Made by a program: the position numbers and the translations under genes
Shown: in pieces, positions 7,304 through 16,349 of the stretch
Layout: every line of letters starts with the position of its first letter
How positions within the stretch are numbered: the stretch's first letter is position 1
Source of the DNA: Gemmatimonadales bacterium
Lineage (GTDB): Bacteria; Gemmatimonadota; Gemmatimonadetes; Gemmatimonadales; GWC2-71-9
Assembly: GCA_013813675.1 (NCBI GenBank)
Contig: JACCRH010000450.1
Coordinates: 1-19,729, forward strand
Reading direction: 5' to 3'
DNA length: 19,729 bases
Notes under the pieces: generated by a model
The model's database searches: none
Told to the model about the DNA's origin: nothing
The model's input: only the letters and a program-made list of their open reading frames with translations

Positions 7304-8866
7304 ATGACCGAGTTCCTCGACTCGATCGGCTATGGGCAGTGGATTCTCCACGCCCTGGTCCTCCTCCCTCTGCTCGGTGTGGTGCCGGTGCTGCTTGGCC
7401 CGGAGTCCTCCGCCAAGTGGACCGCGCTCACGGTGACGACGCTGGAGCTGGTCCTGTCGGCCGGACTCTGGTGGGCGCTCGACCCGTCGCGCGGCACCCT
7501 CCAGCTCGTCTCCACCACCCCCTGGATCCCCACCTGGGGCATCAGCTACCGGGTCGGGCTGGACGGGATCTCCCTGGTCATGGTGCTGCTCACCACCCTG
7601 ATGCTGCCGATCAGCGTCCTGGGGAGCTGGCGCTCCATCACCAAGCAGGAGCGCGGATTCTACGCGATGATGTTGACCCTCCTCACCGGGCTGGTGGGGG
7701 TCTTCCTGGCACTCGATCTCTTCGTCTTCTACATCTTCTTCGAGGTGATGTTGATCCCGATGTACTTCATCATCGGGGTCTGGGGCGGGACCAACCGTCT
7801 GTACGCCGCCATCAAATTTTTCATCTATACGATGGCGGGCTCCCTGCTGATGCTGGTGGCGATCGTCGCCCTGGTGTGGCGCATTCAGGTGGTCACCGGC
7901 CTCACCTCCTTCTCCTACGACCACGTCCTGCAGCACGCCGGCGCGGCCGGCCCCCTAGCGCCCTGGCTGTTCGCGGCCTTCGCCCTCGCCTTCGCGATCA
8001 AGGTGCCGATCTTCCCTTTCCATACCTGGCTTCCCGACGCGCACGTCGAGGCGCCGACCGCGGGCAGCGTGCTGCTGGCGGCGGTGATGCTCAAGATCGG
8101 CACCTACGGCTTCCTTCGGTTCGCCGTGCCGTTCTTTCCCCAGGTGGCCCTGAGTCCGGCAGTGAGCCGCATCGTCGTGGTGCTGGCCGTGATTGGAATC
8201 ATCTACGGGGCGCTGGTGGCGATGGTGCAGCCCGACATCAAGAAGCTGGTGGCCTACTCCTCGGTGAGCCACCTCGGGTTCGTTATGCTCGGCATCTGGG
8301 CCGGGACGCTGCAGAGTGTGCAGGGCTCGCTGATGGTGATGATCAGCCACGGATTCTCCACCGGAGCCCTCTTCCTCCTCATCGGCATGATCTACGAGCG
8401 CCGCCACACCCGCTTGATCGCCGACTACGGCGGCATTGCCCGCGTGGTCCCGCTGTTCAGCCTGATCTTCACGGTGGTGGCACTCTCCTCGATCGGTCTG
8501 CCTGGCCTCAACGGGTTCGTGGGTGAGTTTCTGGTGCTGCTCGGCAGCTTCGCCGCATTTCCGCTGGCCACCGTCCTCGCCACGACCGGGGTCATCTTCG
8601 CCGCGGCGTATCTCCTCTGGGCGCTGCAGCGGATGATCTACAACCGGCTGGACAACCCGGAGAACGAGCGTCTGACCGACTTAAACGGCCGTGAGCTGGC
8701 GATCATGGCTCCGCTGCTGGCCGGTATCGTCTGGCTGGGACTCTATCCCGCGCCGGTGCTGCGACGGATGGAGCCCGCGGCCCAGCGGTATATCCAGTTG
8801 ACCCGGCCGTCGCACGAGGCGGCGCCGGTCGCGGTGACCGGCTCGGCCGCCAGGGTCCGGCCATGA
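7304..8866 (+). CDS. nuoM: NADH-quinone oxidoreductase subunit M
   Basis: This is an antiporter-like proton-pumping subunit of the complex I membrane arm, 520 aa, about 14 helices. Key residues are E147 (IFFEVMLIPMY), K233 (AFAIKVPIFPFHTWLPDAH), K264 (VMLKIGTYG) and E408 (GFVGEFLVL), corresponding to the conserved charged residues along the proton path. The LPDAHVEAPTAGSVLLA segment is diagnostic of NuoM rather than NuoL or NuoN. The ATG at 7304 begins 7 bases after the nuoL stop without an obvious ribosome-binding site, so it probably depends on re-initiation. The stop overlaps the nuoN ATG by 4 bases (ATGA). Confidence 0.97.
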   Translation: MTEFLDSIGYGQWILHALVLLPLLGVVPVLLGPESSAKWTALTVTTLELVLSAGLWWALDPSRGTLQLVSTTPWIPTWGISYRVGLDGISLVMVLLTTLMLPISVLGSWRSITKQERGFYAMMLTLLTGLVGVFLALDLFVFYIFFEVMLIPMYFIIGVWGGTNRLYAAIKFFIYTMAGSLLMLVAIVALVWRIQVVTGLTSFSYDHVLQHAGAAGPLAPWLFAAFALAFAIKVPIFPFHTWLPDAHVEAPTAGSVLLAAVMLKIGTYGFLRFAVPFFPQVALSPAVSRIVVVLAVIGIIYGALVAMVQPDIKKLVAYSSVSHLGFVMLGIWAGTLQSVQGSLMVMISHGFSTGALFLLIGMIYERRHTRLIADYGGIARVVPLFSLIFTVVALSSIGLPGLNGFVGEFLVLLGSFAAFPLATVLATTGVIFAAAYLLWALQRMIYNRLDNPENERLTDLNGRELAIMAPLLAGIVWLGLYPAPVLRRMEPAAQRYIQLTRPSHEAAPVAVTGSAARVRP

Positions 8867-10365
8867 ACCGAATCGATCTCGGCTCGCCCTTGGGCGTCGC
8901 GATGGCGCTCCTGCCGGAGATCCTGCTGTCCACCTGGGCCCTGATCGTGCTGCTGGTGGTGAGCTGGCGCCATGAGACGGCCCAGGACAGCCGCCTGGCC
9001 GGGTGGCTCAGCCTCGCCGGTCTGCTGGTGAGCGGCGCGGGTCTGGCGGCGCTCTGGGTGACCGGCGCCACGCCGGAGGGCCTGCCCCAGATGGTGGCGC
9101 TCGACCCGTTCCGATACGGCGCCTCCGCCCTCGCTCTCCTGGCGGCGGCGGGGACGGTGCTGATCTCACTGGGATATCTGGAGCGGGAGGGTCTGCTGGC
9201 GCCGGAGTACTACCCGCTTGTGCTCCTGGCGACGGCCGGTATGATGTTTCTGGCCGGCGCCGAGGACCTGATCGTGCTCTTCCTCGGGCTCGAGGTGATG
9301 TCGGTGGCGGTCTATGTCCTCGCCGGGTACAACCGGGCCGACCCCTTCTCGTCCGAGGCCGCGCTTAAGTATTTCCTCATCGGGGCCTTCGCCTCAGGGT
9401 TCCTGCTGTACGGTATCGCGCTGGTCTACGGCACCACGGGCACCACCAATCTCTCGATCATCGGGGCCCAGCTCTCGGGGCGGCCGATTCCCCTCATGGC
9501 CGCGCTCGGCCTCGGCCTGCTTCTGATCGGCATGGGGTTCAAAATCTCCGCGGTGCCCTTCCACATGTGGGCCCCGGACGTCTACGACGGGTCGCCAACC
9601 CCGATCAGCGGGCTCATGGCCACCGGGGTGAAGGCGGCCGCGTTCGCCGCCCTGGTGCGGGTCCTGCTCGAGGCGTTTCCCTCGGCTATCGGGCTCTGGC
9701 AACCGATCGTCGCCGGGCTGGCCATCGCGTCGATGGCGGCCGGCAACCTGGTCGCGCTGGCGCAGCAGTCGCTCAAGCGGATGCTGGCATACAGCTCGAT
9801 CGCCCACGCGGGCTACATGCTCGTCGCCGTGTGGACCGGCACCCACGCGGGCGCGGGCGCGGTGCTGCTCTACCTCCTGGCTTACGGTCTCACCACTCTG
9901 GCGAGCTTCGGGCTGCTCACCGCGCTCGGGCGGGGCGGGGAACGCGAGGTGACCTATGACGACATCGCGGGCCTCGCGAGCCCCCGTCCGGCGATCGCCT
10001 TCGGGCTCAGCGTGTGCATGCTGTCGCTGCTCGGGTTCCCCTTCACCGTTGGCTTCATTGGCAAGTGGTACATCATCAGCGCCACCGTCGCTGAGGGGCA
10101 GATGATCCTGCCGGTGATTCTGGTGGTCACCAGCGTGCTCTCGGCGGGATACTATCTGCCGGTCATCATGGCGATGTACATGCGCCCTGCGCCCGGTCCC
10201 GACCATCACGCGGCGGTCGGTCTCAGTCCCACGGCAGCGGCCGCGATCGCCCTCTCCGTCGCAGCGGTACTCCTCTTCGGCCTGTGGCCGGGCGGTCTTC
10301 TGGATCTCGCCGGCACGAGCGCGCGGACGCTGACGCAGACGGGCTTACCGCTGGCAGGGCCGTGA
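8863..10365 (+). CDS. nuoN: NADH-quinone oxidoreductase subunit N
   Basis: This is the third antiporter-like subunit, adjacent to NuoK and NuoM in the membrane arm, 500 aa, about 14 helices. Family signatures are LFLGLEVMSVAVYVL with E144, GFKISAVPFHMWAPDVYDGSP with K227 and H234, and ATGVKAAAFAAL with K257. The APDVYDGSPTP stretch identifies NuoN specifically. The ATG overlaps the nuoM stop. This is the last nuo gene, but no terminator-like hairpin follows; the next gene starts 13 bases downstream, so the transcript probably continues. Confidence 0.97.
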   Translation: MNRIDLGSPLGVAMALLPEILLSTWALIVLLVVSWRHETAQDSRLAGWLSLAGLLVSGAGLAALWVTGATPEGLPQMVALDPFRYGASALALLAAAGTVLISLGYLEREGLLAPEYYPLVLLATAGMMFLAGAEDLIVLFLGLEVMSVAVYVLAGYNRADPFSSEAALKYFLIGAFASGFLLYGIALVYGTTGTTNLSIIGAQLSGRPIPLMAALGLGLLLIGMGFKISAVPFHMWAPDVYDGSPTPISGLMATGVKAAAFAALVRVLLEAFPSAIGLWQPIVAGLAIASMAAGNLVALAQQSLKRMLAYSSIAHAGYMLVAVWTGTHAGAGAVLLYLLAYGLTTLASFGLLTALGRGGEREVTYDDIAGLASPRPAIAFGLSVCMLSLLGFPFTVGFIGKWYIISATVAEGQMILPVILVVTSVLSAGYYLPVIMAMYMRPAPGPDHHAAVGLSPTAAAAIALSVAAVLLFGLWPGGLLDLAGTSARTLTQTGLPLAGP

Positions 10366-10378
10366 GAACAGGAAACGC

Positions 10379-11749
10379 ATGAACGTCCCCAAGTCCGTTT
10401 TCCGGCAATACGATGTCCGCGGCCTGGTGGACACCCAGCTCACCCCGGATTTTGCGCGCGCCTTGGGACGCGCCTTCGCGACAGTCGCGTGGGATCGCGC
10501 AGGGCACGCGCCGGTGCTGGCGGTGGGACGCGACAACCGGCCTTCCGGGCCGGGGCTTTCTCAGGGCGTGCGCCTGGGAATCGCCGACGCCGGGGGTACC
10601 GCGGTGGACGTCGGCACGCTGCCCACGCCCGCGCTCTATTTCGCGGTGTCGGCGCTGGAGACCGACGGCGGAGTCCAGGTTACCGGCTCGCACAACCCGC
10701 CGGAGTTCAACGGCTTCAAGATGGTGCTGGGCGGGGAGGCCTTCCACGGCGAGGACATTCTCGGTCTCTGGGAGATCATCGCGGCCGAGCGATGGCGCAG
10801 CGGCGCCGGCAAGCAGTCCAGCGACGGCTCGGTGCTGCAACGCTACCGCGAGGCCATCGTCGGACGCCACCGCCTCGAGCGGCGGGTCAAGGTCATTGCC
10901 GACTGCGGGAACGGGGTGGGCAGCGTGATCGCCGTTTCGGTCCTGCAAGCGCTGGGGGCCGAGGTCACCCCGCTCTTCTGTGAGTCGGACGGCACCTTTC
11001 CCAACCATCATCCCGATCCTACGGTCCCTGAAAACCTGGAGGACCTGCAGGAGGCGGTACGCCGGGGCGGGGCCGAGCTGGGCATCGCGTTCGACGGCGA
11101 CGCCGACCGGATCGGGGCGGTGGACGAGACCGGCCAGATCATCTGGGGCGACCAGCTCCTGGTGATCTTCGGCCGTGACGCGGTAAAGCGGTTCGGCCCG
11201 GGAACCCCGGTCATCTTCGACGTGAAGTGCTCCGAGGTTCTGCCCCAGGCACTCCGCGAGGCGGGGGCCGTGCCGGTGATGTGGAAGACGGGCCATTCGC
11301 TGATCAAATCGAAAATGAAGGAGCTGCACGCTCCGCTCGCCGGCGAGATGAGTGGCCACATGTTCTTCGGCGGCGACTACTTTGGTTTCGACGACGCGAT
11401 CTTCGCGGCGGCCCGCCTGCTGGAGATCGTGAGCCGCAAGCCATTCGGGCTCGCGACCCACCTGGCCGACCTGCCCAAGACGTTCGCGACTCCGGAGATC
11501 CGGGTGGACGCGCTGGAGGAAGAGAAGTTCGCCATCGTCGAGCGGGCGGCAGAGCATTTCACCGCCCGCTACCCCGTCAATACTATCGACGGGGTCCGGA
11601 TCACCTTTCCCCAGGGTTGGGGTCTTCTGCGGGCCTCCAACACCCAGGCGATTCTCGTGATGCGGTTCGAGGCCACCGATTCGGCGGCGCTGGACGCCTA
11701 CCGCGGCGAGGTGGTCGGCTGGCTCGCCGGGCAGGGCGTCCGCGCCTAG
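10379..11749 (+). CDS. Phosphomannomutase/phosphoglucomutase (alpha-D-phosphohexomutase)
   Basis: This cytoplasmic enzyme interconverts hexose 6- and 1-phosphates (mannose and/or glucose) and supplies nucleotide-sugar precursors for surface polysaccharide. The 456-aa protein shows all four site motifs of the superfamily in order: the phosphoserine loop TGSHNP with S104; the metal loop DGDADR (239-244); the sugar-binding loop GEMSGH (322-327); and the phosphate-binding loop RASNT (418-422) followed by RFEA. The GEMSGH form fits the AlgC/ManB-type phosphomannomutase/phosphoglucomutase group rather than GlmM, but exact substrate preference cannot be read from sequence. AGGAAA (10370-10375) is a good ribosome-binding site for the ATG. 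It lies 13 bases behind nuoN and 4 bases ahead of the UPF0182 gene. Its placement after complex I has no obvious biochemical reason. Confidence 0.93.
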   Translation: MNVPKSVFRQYDVRGLVDTQLTPDFARALGRAFATVAWDRAGHAPVLAVGRDNRPSGPGLSQGVRLGIADAGGTAVDVGTLPTPALYFAVSALETDGGVQVTGSHNPPEFNGFKMVLGGEAFHGEDILGLWEIIAAERWRSGAGKQSSDGSVLQRYREAIVGRHRLERRVKVIADCGNGVGSVIAVSVLQALGAEVTPLFCESDGTFPNHHPDPTVPENLEDLQEAVRRGGAELGIAFDGDADRIGAVDETGQIIWGDQLLVIFGRDAVKRFGPGTPVIFDVKCSEVLPQALREAGAVPVMWKTGHSLIKSKMKELHAPLAGEMSGHMFFGGDYFGFDDAIFAAARLLEIVSRKPFGLATHLADLPKTFATPEIRVDALEEEKFAIVERAAEHFTARYPVNTIDGVRITFPQGWGLLRASNTQAILVMRFEATDSAALDAYRGEVVGWLAGQGVRA

Positions 11750-11753
11750 TCCC

Positions 11754-14213
11754 GTGAATCGGCGCGGCCGCCGGCTCATTGCCGCGATCGCCGGAGTCGT
11801 CACCCTGCTGTTCGTCGGCCGGTGGGCGGCGGGACTGCTGGCCGACCGGTGGTGGGCTGCGCAGATCTCCCCCGCCGCGGTCGATTTTCTCACCGATTGG
11901 CACGTGCTTCGGGTGACCCTGGACCTGGCCGGCTTCCTGCTCGCCTCGGCCTGGTTCATCGGCCACCTCTTCATCGTTTACCGGGCGGTCGGATCGGTGC
12001 AGATCCGCCGCAACGTCGCCAACCTCGAGTTCCGCGAGGCACTCACCCCGGGGGTACTCCTCGCGGTGGCGGTGGGGTGCGGCGCGCTGCTCGGATTGCT
12101 CGTCGGTACCGGCGGGGCCACCCGGTGGCAGGCGGTGGCCCTCGCGTGGCAGGGCGTGAGCTACGGCCTCACCGACCCGCTGCTCCGCCATGACGCCGGG
12201 CTCTACCTGGCCCAGCTCCCGGCGTGGCGGCTGGCCCATGGGTTCGCCCTCCTTCTGGTGGTATTCGCCCTGGGCGTCGTCTTCGGATTGTACGCTCTCG
12301 TGGGCGCGGTGCGCTGGCTCGAGGGCCGACCGGCGATCAACGACCACGCACGTGCACACCTGGGATGGCTTCTCACGGCGCTCGCCCTGTCGCTGGTGTG
12401 GGGCTACGTGCTCGAGCCCTACGAGATGGTCGCGGGACTCGAGGGCCCGGTGGACCTGTCCGCGTGGAACGCTACCACCCTGGTGTCGCCCCTTCTCGTG
12501 GGCGTCGGGCTGGCGACCGCCGGACTGTCGGCCGCGTGGGCGCTCCGGCCCAGGCATGCCCTCGCCGCCGCGGGATGGATCGTGCTCTCGCTCGCCTCGC
12601 TGATCGGCCACTGGCTGGTACCGCCGGCCATGGGGGGCGAGGGAGAGTCGCCGGCGACCGCCGCGACCGCGATCGATCGACTCAACCGCATGGCCTACGG
12701 GCTCGAGGCCCTGGTCGAGGGACAGTACTCGCCGACCGGTCCGCCCGCCCCCCCGAAGGTGGTCTCCCTGTGGAATGCCGAGATGATCGGCCACGTGGCG
12801 GCCGCCGACTCGAACGAGGTTCTGGCGATCGATCCGGCGATCCTCCAGGTCCGGGGCACGCCCCGGCCGGTGTGGCTGGCGGTGCGAGCGGCGCCGAACG
12901 GGCGCACCTCGGTCACGGTTATTGCCGACGACCGGGTCGGCGCCGCGGGACAACCGCTCTTCTACTCGGCGGGCGATACGCTCCCCCGGCCGGATCGCGG
13001 CGAATATCTCGAGCTCGGCGCGGACGCGCTGCGTCCCAATGCGCCGCCGTACCGGATCGAGACCGCCGACCGGCGCGGGGTCCAGTTGGGCGGCTGGGCT
13101 CGTCGACTCATGATCGCCTGGGCGCTGCAGGCGGGCAGGCTGTTGCGTGAGCTGCCGCCGCAGACCCGGGTGGACTGGCGACTCTCTCCCGCCGAGCGGC
13201 TGAAGTCCCTGGCGCCATTCGCCCGGTGGGGCGAGCCGGTCCCCCGCATCATCAATCGCGGACTGGTCTGGGTGGTGGACGGCTACCTGGCGCCACGCAC
13301 CTTCCCGCTGAGCGCTCGCCTTCACTGGCGGAGACGAGAGATCGGCGCGTTCGAGGCGGGCTTCCTGGCCACGGTCGACGCGTCCACTGGAGCGACCCGG
13401 ATTTACCTGCGTCCCCGGGTAACCGGGCTTGCCGCCGCATGGGCCGTTGCATCGGGGGGACTGGTGGAGCCGGCCTCCGCCATCCCCGAGGCGGTCCACC
13501 AGGCCGCGCCCTATCCGCTGGAGTTGTTCCGGATTCAGGCGAGCTATCTGGAACAGCAGGACCCGCGGCCGGGGAGCCTGGGCGGCGCCCCGGGCTCGCG
13601 GGCCGCCGAGCTGCCCGCCACCGATCTCGGCTGGAGCGCCGACTCCGCCGGCCCGGTGCGAGTGGCGGTCTACGAGCGCGCCAACGAGCGCCGTCTCGGC
13701 GCGCTGCTGAGCGGCACCGTGACTGGCGGGGCGCAGCAGCTTCGCATGTTTCGCTTCGACTCCGCCACCGCCCTCCAGAGCCGGACGGCTTTGGAGAACC
13801 GATGGAGTCACTTCGCCACCTACGACGCGCTGGGCGATTCGATCCGGGAGGACGGGGGGAAGCTGGAGAGCGGTCCCATCCGGCTCAACCTGAGCCGGGG
13901 CGGGCCGGTCGCCTACCAGTCGCATTTCGCCCGCGGCCCGCGCGATGCGGTGTTCCTCGCCTGGGTCAGCCTGGCCGGCACTGGTGACCGGCTCGGCGCG
14001 GGCCGCAGCGTGGGCGAGGCGTGGAACAACATGCTCGGCACATCGGTGCCGGCGATCGCGGGCAGCGCACAGGCCACCCGTCTGGACGAAGCCCGCCGCT
14101 GGGTCGAGCGGGCCGATTCCGCGCTTCGACTGGGAGACTGGACCGCCTTCGGCCAGGCGTGGCGCAGCCTGCGCGGCGCGCTCGGCCTTCCCGCGGGTGC
14201 GCTCGAGCGGTGA
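11754..14213 (+). CDS. UPF0182 family membrane protein
   Basis: This is an 819-aa protein of unknown function. The N-terminal third has about seven hydrophobic segments (near residues 8-30, 55-76, 98-118, 160-185, 203-220, 243-264, 268-290). The remainder looks like one large soluble domain, probably outside the membrane. Family resemblance, from memory of UPF0182/COG1615 proteins, rests on DPLLRHDAGLYLAQLP (141-156); an RAHLGWLL then GYVLEPYEM pair around 200-224; NRMAYGL (311-317); the stretch LAPFARWGEPVPRI then VWVVDGYLAP near 484-516; the YPLELFRIQASYLEQQDP region; and a C-terminal helix with LRLGDWTAFGQAW. It is somewhat shorter than typical members (about 900-1000 aa). The GTG start lies 4 bases after the previous stop with no clear ribosome-binding site. 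The 3' side has a 58-base gap. Confidence 0.85.
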   Translation: MNRRGRRLIAAIAGVVTLLFVGRWAAGLLADRWWAAQISPAAVDFLTDWHVLRVTLDLAGFLLASAWFIGHLFIVYRAVGSVQIRRNVANLEFREALTPGVLLAVAVGCGALLGLLVGTGGATRWQAVALAWQGVSYGLTDPLLRHDAGLYLAQLPAWRLAHGFALLLVVFALGVVFGLYALVGAVRWLEGRPAINDHARAHLGWLLTALALSLVWGYVLEPYEMVAGLEGPVDLSAWNATTLVSPLLVGVGLATAGLSAAWALRPRHALAAAGWIVLSLASLIGHWLVPPAMGGEGESPATAATAIDRLNRMAYGLEALVEGQYSPTGPPAPPKVVSLWNAEMIGHVAAADSNEVLAIDPAILQVRGTPRPVWLAVRAAPNGRTSVTVIADDRVGAAGQPLFYSAGDTLPRPDRGEYLELGADALRPNAPPYRIETADRRGVQLGGWARRLMIAWALQAGRLLRELPPQTRVDWRLSPAERLKSLAPFARWGEPVPRIINRGLVWVVDGYLAPRTFPLSARLHWRRREIGAFEAGFLATVDASTGATRIYLRPRVTGLAAAWAVASGGLVEPASAIPEAVHQAAPYPLELFRIQASYLEQQDPRPGSLGGAPGSRAAELPATDLGWSADSAGPVRVAVYERANERRLGALLSGTVTGGAQQLRMFRFDSATALQSRTALENRWSHFATYDALGDSIREDGGKLESGPIRLNLSRGGPVAYQSHFARGPRDAVFLAWVSLAGTGDRLGAGRSVGEAWNNMLGTSVPAIAGSAQATRLDEARRWVERADSALRLGDWTAFGQAWRSLRGALGLPAGALER

Positions 14214-14215
14214 GC

Positions 14216-14244
14216 TTGCTCCCCCCTGAAGGCAGGACTAGCTT
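14216..14244 (+). promoter_or_regulatory. Weak candidate promoter before the carbamate kinase
   Basis: The 58-base gap between the UPF0182 stop and the carbamate kinase start is the longest in the first 17 kb, so a promoter is plausible here. TTGCTC (14216-14221) and TAGCTT (14239-14244) are 17 bases apart, but each matches only three of six consensus positions. GCTTGC also occurs twice (14214-14219 and 14241-14246). The evidence is spacing and context more than sequence match. Confidence 0.2.
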
Positions 14245-14271
14245 GCAGCGCGTTTTGAGCCGGCAGCGCGG

Positions 14272-15213
14272 GTGAGCACGGCCGTCCTCGCGCTCGGCGG
14301 CAATGCGCTCTCCCGAGCCGACGAGCCCGCCACGATCGCCAACCAATTCCGCCGCGCGCGCGAGAGCATGGCCTCGGTCGTCGCGCTGGCGCGGGATGGC
14401 TGGCGCATCGTCATCGTGCACGGCAATGGTCCCCAGGTGGGCGATTCCCTGGTGCGCCACGAAGTCGCCCGACGCGTCGTCGAGCCGCTGCCCCTCGGAG
14501 TGCTGGTCGCGGAGACGTCCGGCTGGATCGGCTACATGCTGCAACAGTCGCTGCAGAACGCGCTGGCGGCGGCACAGGTCCGCCGTCACGTCGTCACGTT
14601 AGTGACCCAGACGCTGGTGGACCGATTCGATCCGGCGCTGGGCCTGCCGACCAAGCCGATCGGACAGCCGCTAACCGACGAGGAAGCGGCGGGCCTCCGG
14701 GAATCGGGCCGAGCGGTGGCGCGAGACGGGGCGGGGGCGTGGCGCCGGATGACTACGAGTCCCCGGCCCCTCGCGGTGGTGGAGCTCCCCGTCATCCGCG
14801 GCTTGCTCGATCAGGAGGTAATCGTGATCGCGGCGGGGGGAGGGGGTCCTGCGGTGTACCAGGATCCCATTCTCGGGCTCGAAGGGGTGGACGCGGTGGT
14901 GGACAAAGACCGGATCTCGGCCGTACTCGCCGGGCAGCTCGAAGCGGAGGTCCTCCTGATTCTCACCAACGTCGAGGCGGTTCACGCGGGGTGGGGAACG
15001 CCGTCCGCCCGCCCCATCCGCCGTATGACGGTGGCGCGGGCCGACGCGATGATCGCGGAGGGCGCCTTCGATGTCGGGGGCATGCGCCCGAAGGTCGAGG
15101 CGGCGGCCGGGTTCGCGCGCACCGGCCGGGGCCGAGCGATCATCGCGCACCTGGCCTCGGGCCCGGCCGCGCTCCTGGGAGAAACCGGCACCACGATCGT
15201 GAGGCACGAGTGA
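14272..15213 (+). CDS. arcC: Carbamate kinase
   Basis: This enzyme catalyses carbamoyl phosphate + ADP = carbamate + ATP, usually the ATP-yielding last step of arginine, agmatine or purine/allantoin breakdown. The 313-aa protein has normal length and the amino-acid-kinase fold signatures: ALGGNAL (7-13), HGNGPQVG (50-57), a glycine-rich AAGGGGPAVY stretch near 187-197, the DKD motif (211-213) followed by ISAVLAGQLEAEVLLILTNV, and GGMRPKVEA around 269-277, where many relatives have GSMxPKVEA. The GTG start is taken because it places the kinase motif at the usual distance; no strong ribosome-binding site is visible. No arginine deiminase or ornithine carbamoyltransferase gene lies in the window, so the source of carbamoyl phosphate is unknown. 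The stop overlaps the sucC GTG by 4 bases, which ties its expression to succinyl-CoA synthetase. Confidence 0.9.
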   Translation: MSTAVLALGGNALSRADEPATIANQFRRARESMASVVALARDGWRIVIVHGNGPQVGDSLVRHEVARRVVEPLPLGVLVAETSGWIGYMLQQSLQNALAAAQVRRHVVTLVTQTLVDRFDPALGLPTKPIGQPLTDEEAAGLRESGRAVARDGAGAWRRMTTSPRPLAVVELPVIRGLLDQEVIVIAAGGGGPAVYQDPILGLEGVDAVVDKDRISAVLAGQLEAEVLLILTNVEAVHAGWGTPSARPIRRMTVARADAMIAEGAFDVGGMRPKVEAAAGFARTGRGRAIIAHLASGPAALLGETGTTIVRHE

Positions 15214-16349
15214 ACCTGCACGAGTACCAGGCACGCACGCTGCTCAAGGCGGTCGGCATCCCGATGTTCGACGGCGACGTCGCCTCGACACCCACCGAGG
15301 CGGAGGCGATCGCCCGGAGGATCGGGGGCAGCGTGGTTATCAAGGCCCAGGTGCACTCGGGCGGGCGGGGCAAGGCGGGCGGAGTGAAGCTGGCCCGGAA
15401 TCCCGGGGAAGCCGCGGACGAAGCGGCGCAGATCCTCGGGATGACCATCAAGGGCTTGACGGTGCACAAGGTGCTGGTGGTGCCGGCGGCCGAGATCGCC
15501 ACCGAGAGTTACGTCGGGCTGATCATGGACCGGGAGACCCAGCGTCCGGTCTTCATGGTGAGCTCGGCGGGCGGAGTCGATATCGAGGAGGTGGCCGCCA
15601 AGACCCCGGAGAAGATCGTCCGCCTGCCCGTCGACCCGACGTACGGCCTCTATCCCCATCAGGCACTGTCCCTCGCCTTCGCCCTGTACCGTGATTTTGC
15701 CCAGGTCAAAGCCGCCGCCAAGATGATCGAGCAGCTCTACCGCGCCTTCATCGACAACGGCGCCGCCCTGGCGGAGATCAACCCCCTGGTCACCACTCCC
15801 GACGGGCGGGTGCTGGCGCTCGATGCCAAGATCGTCATCGACGACAACGAGCTGTTCTGGCGCCCCGATCTCGGCCTGCTGCGTGACGACTCGGCCGAGG
15901 AGCCGAGCGAGGCCGCCGCCCGCCGGGCGAACCTGTCGTTCATCAAGCTGGACGGAAACGTCGGGTGCGTGGTGAACGGGGCCGGGCTCGCGATGGCGAC
16001 GATGGATCTGGTGAAGTACTACGGCGGCGAGCCGGCGAACTTCCTCGACATCGGGGGCAGCTCGAGCCCGGAAAAGGTGATCAACGCGCTCAAGATCATC
16101 ACCGCCGATCCCCACGTGAAAGCGATTCTGTTCAACATCTTCGGCGGCATCACCCGGACCGACGACGTGGCCAACGGCATCGTGGCCGCGACCCGGCAAT
16201 TCAAGGTGAAGGTGCCGATTGTGATCCGTCTGACTGGCACCAACGAGGCCGAAGCGATCCGGATCCTCAACGAGGTGGGGATGACGGCGCTCAGCGACAT
16301 GGACGAAGCGGTGCAGCGGGCGGTGCAGTTGGCGCGGGAGGGCGCGTGA
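15210..16349 (+). CDS. sucC: Succinyl-CoA synthetase, beta subunit (ADP/GDP-forming)
   Basis: This TCA-cycle enzyme subunit holds the ATP-grasp nucleotide site and the succinate site; with SucD it converts succinyl-CoA + phosphate + NDP to succinate + CoA + NTP. The 379-aa protein starts with the typical NLHEYQARTLLK. It has GRGKAGGV (52-59), AEINPLV (188-194), and the GNVGCVVNGAGLAM segment from G249 leading to GGEPANFLDIGGSSSPEKV and ILFNIFGGITR. The GTG at 15210 overlaps the arcC stop, with GAGG (15201-15204) as ribosome-binding site. Nucleotide preference (ADP or GDP) cannot be decided by eye. The stop overlaps the sucD GTG in the same GTGA arrangement. Confidence 0.97.
   Translation: MNLHEYQARTLLKAVGIPMFDGDVASTPTEAEAIARRIGGSVVIKAQVHSGGRGKAGGVKLARNPGEAADEAAQILGMTIKGLTVHKVLVVPAAEIATESYVGLIMDRETQRPVFMVSSAGGVDIEEVAAKTPEKIVRLPVDPTYGLYPHQALSLAFALYRDFAQVKAAAKMIEQLYRAFIDNGAALAEINPLVTTPDGRVLALDAKIVIDDNELFWRPDLGLLRDDSAEEPSEAAARRANLSFIKLDGNVGCVVNGAGLAMATMDLVKYYGGEPANFLDIGGSSSPEKVINALKIITADPHVKAILFNIFGGITRTDDVANGIVAATRQFKVKVPIVIRLTGTNEAEAIRILNEVGMTALSDMDEAVQRAVQLAREGA

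Noticed and set aside
11601..13925. A 774-aa open frame on the minus strand opposite the UPF0182 gene, and part of the phosphohexomutase
   Set aside because: Long antisense frames are expected in GC-rich coding DNA. The translation is rich in Arg, Gly, His and Gln without family motifs, while the + strand has clear conserved proteins.
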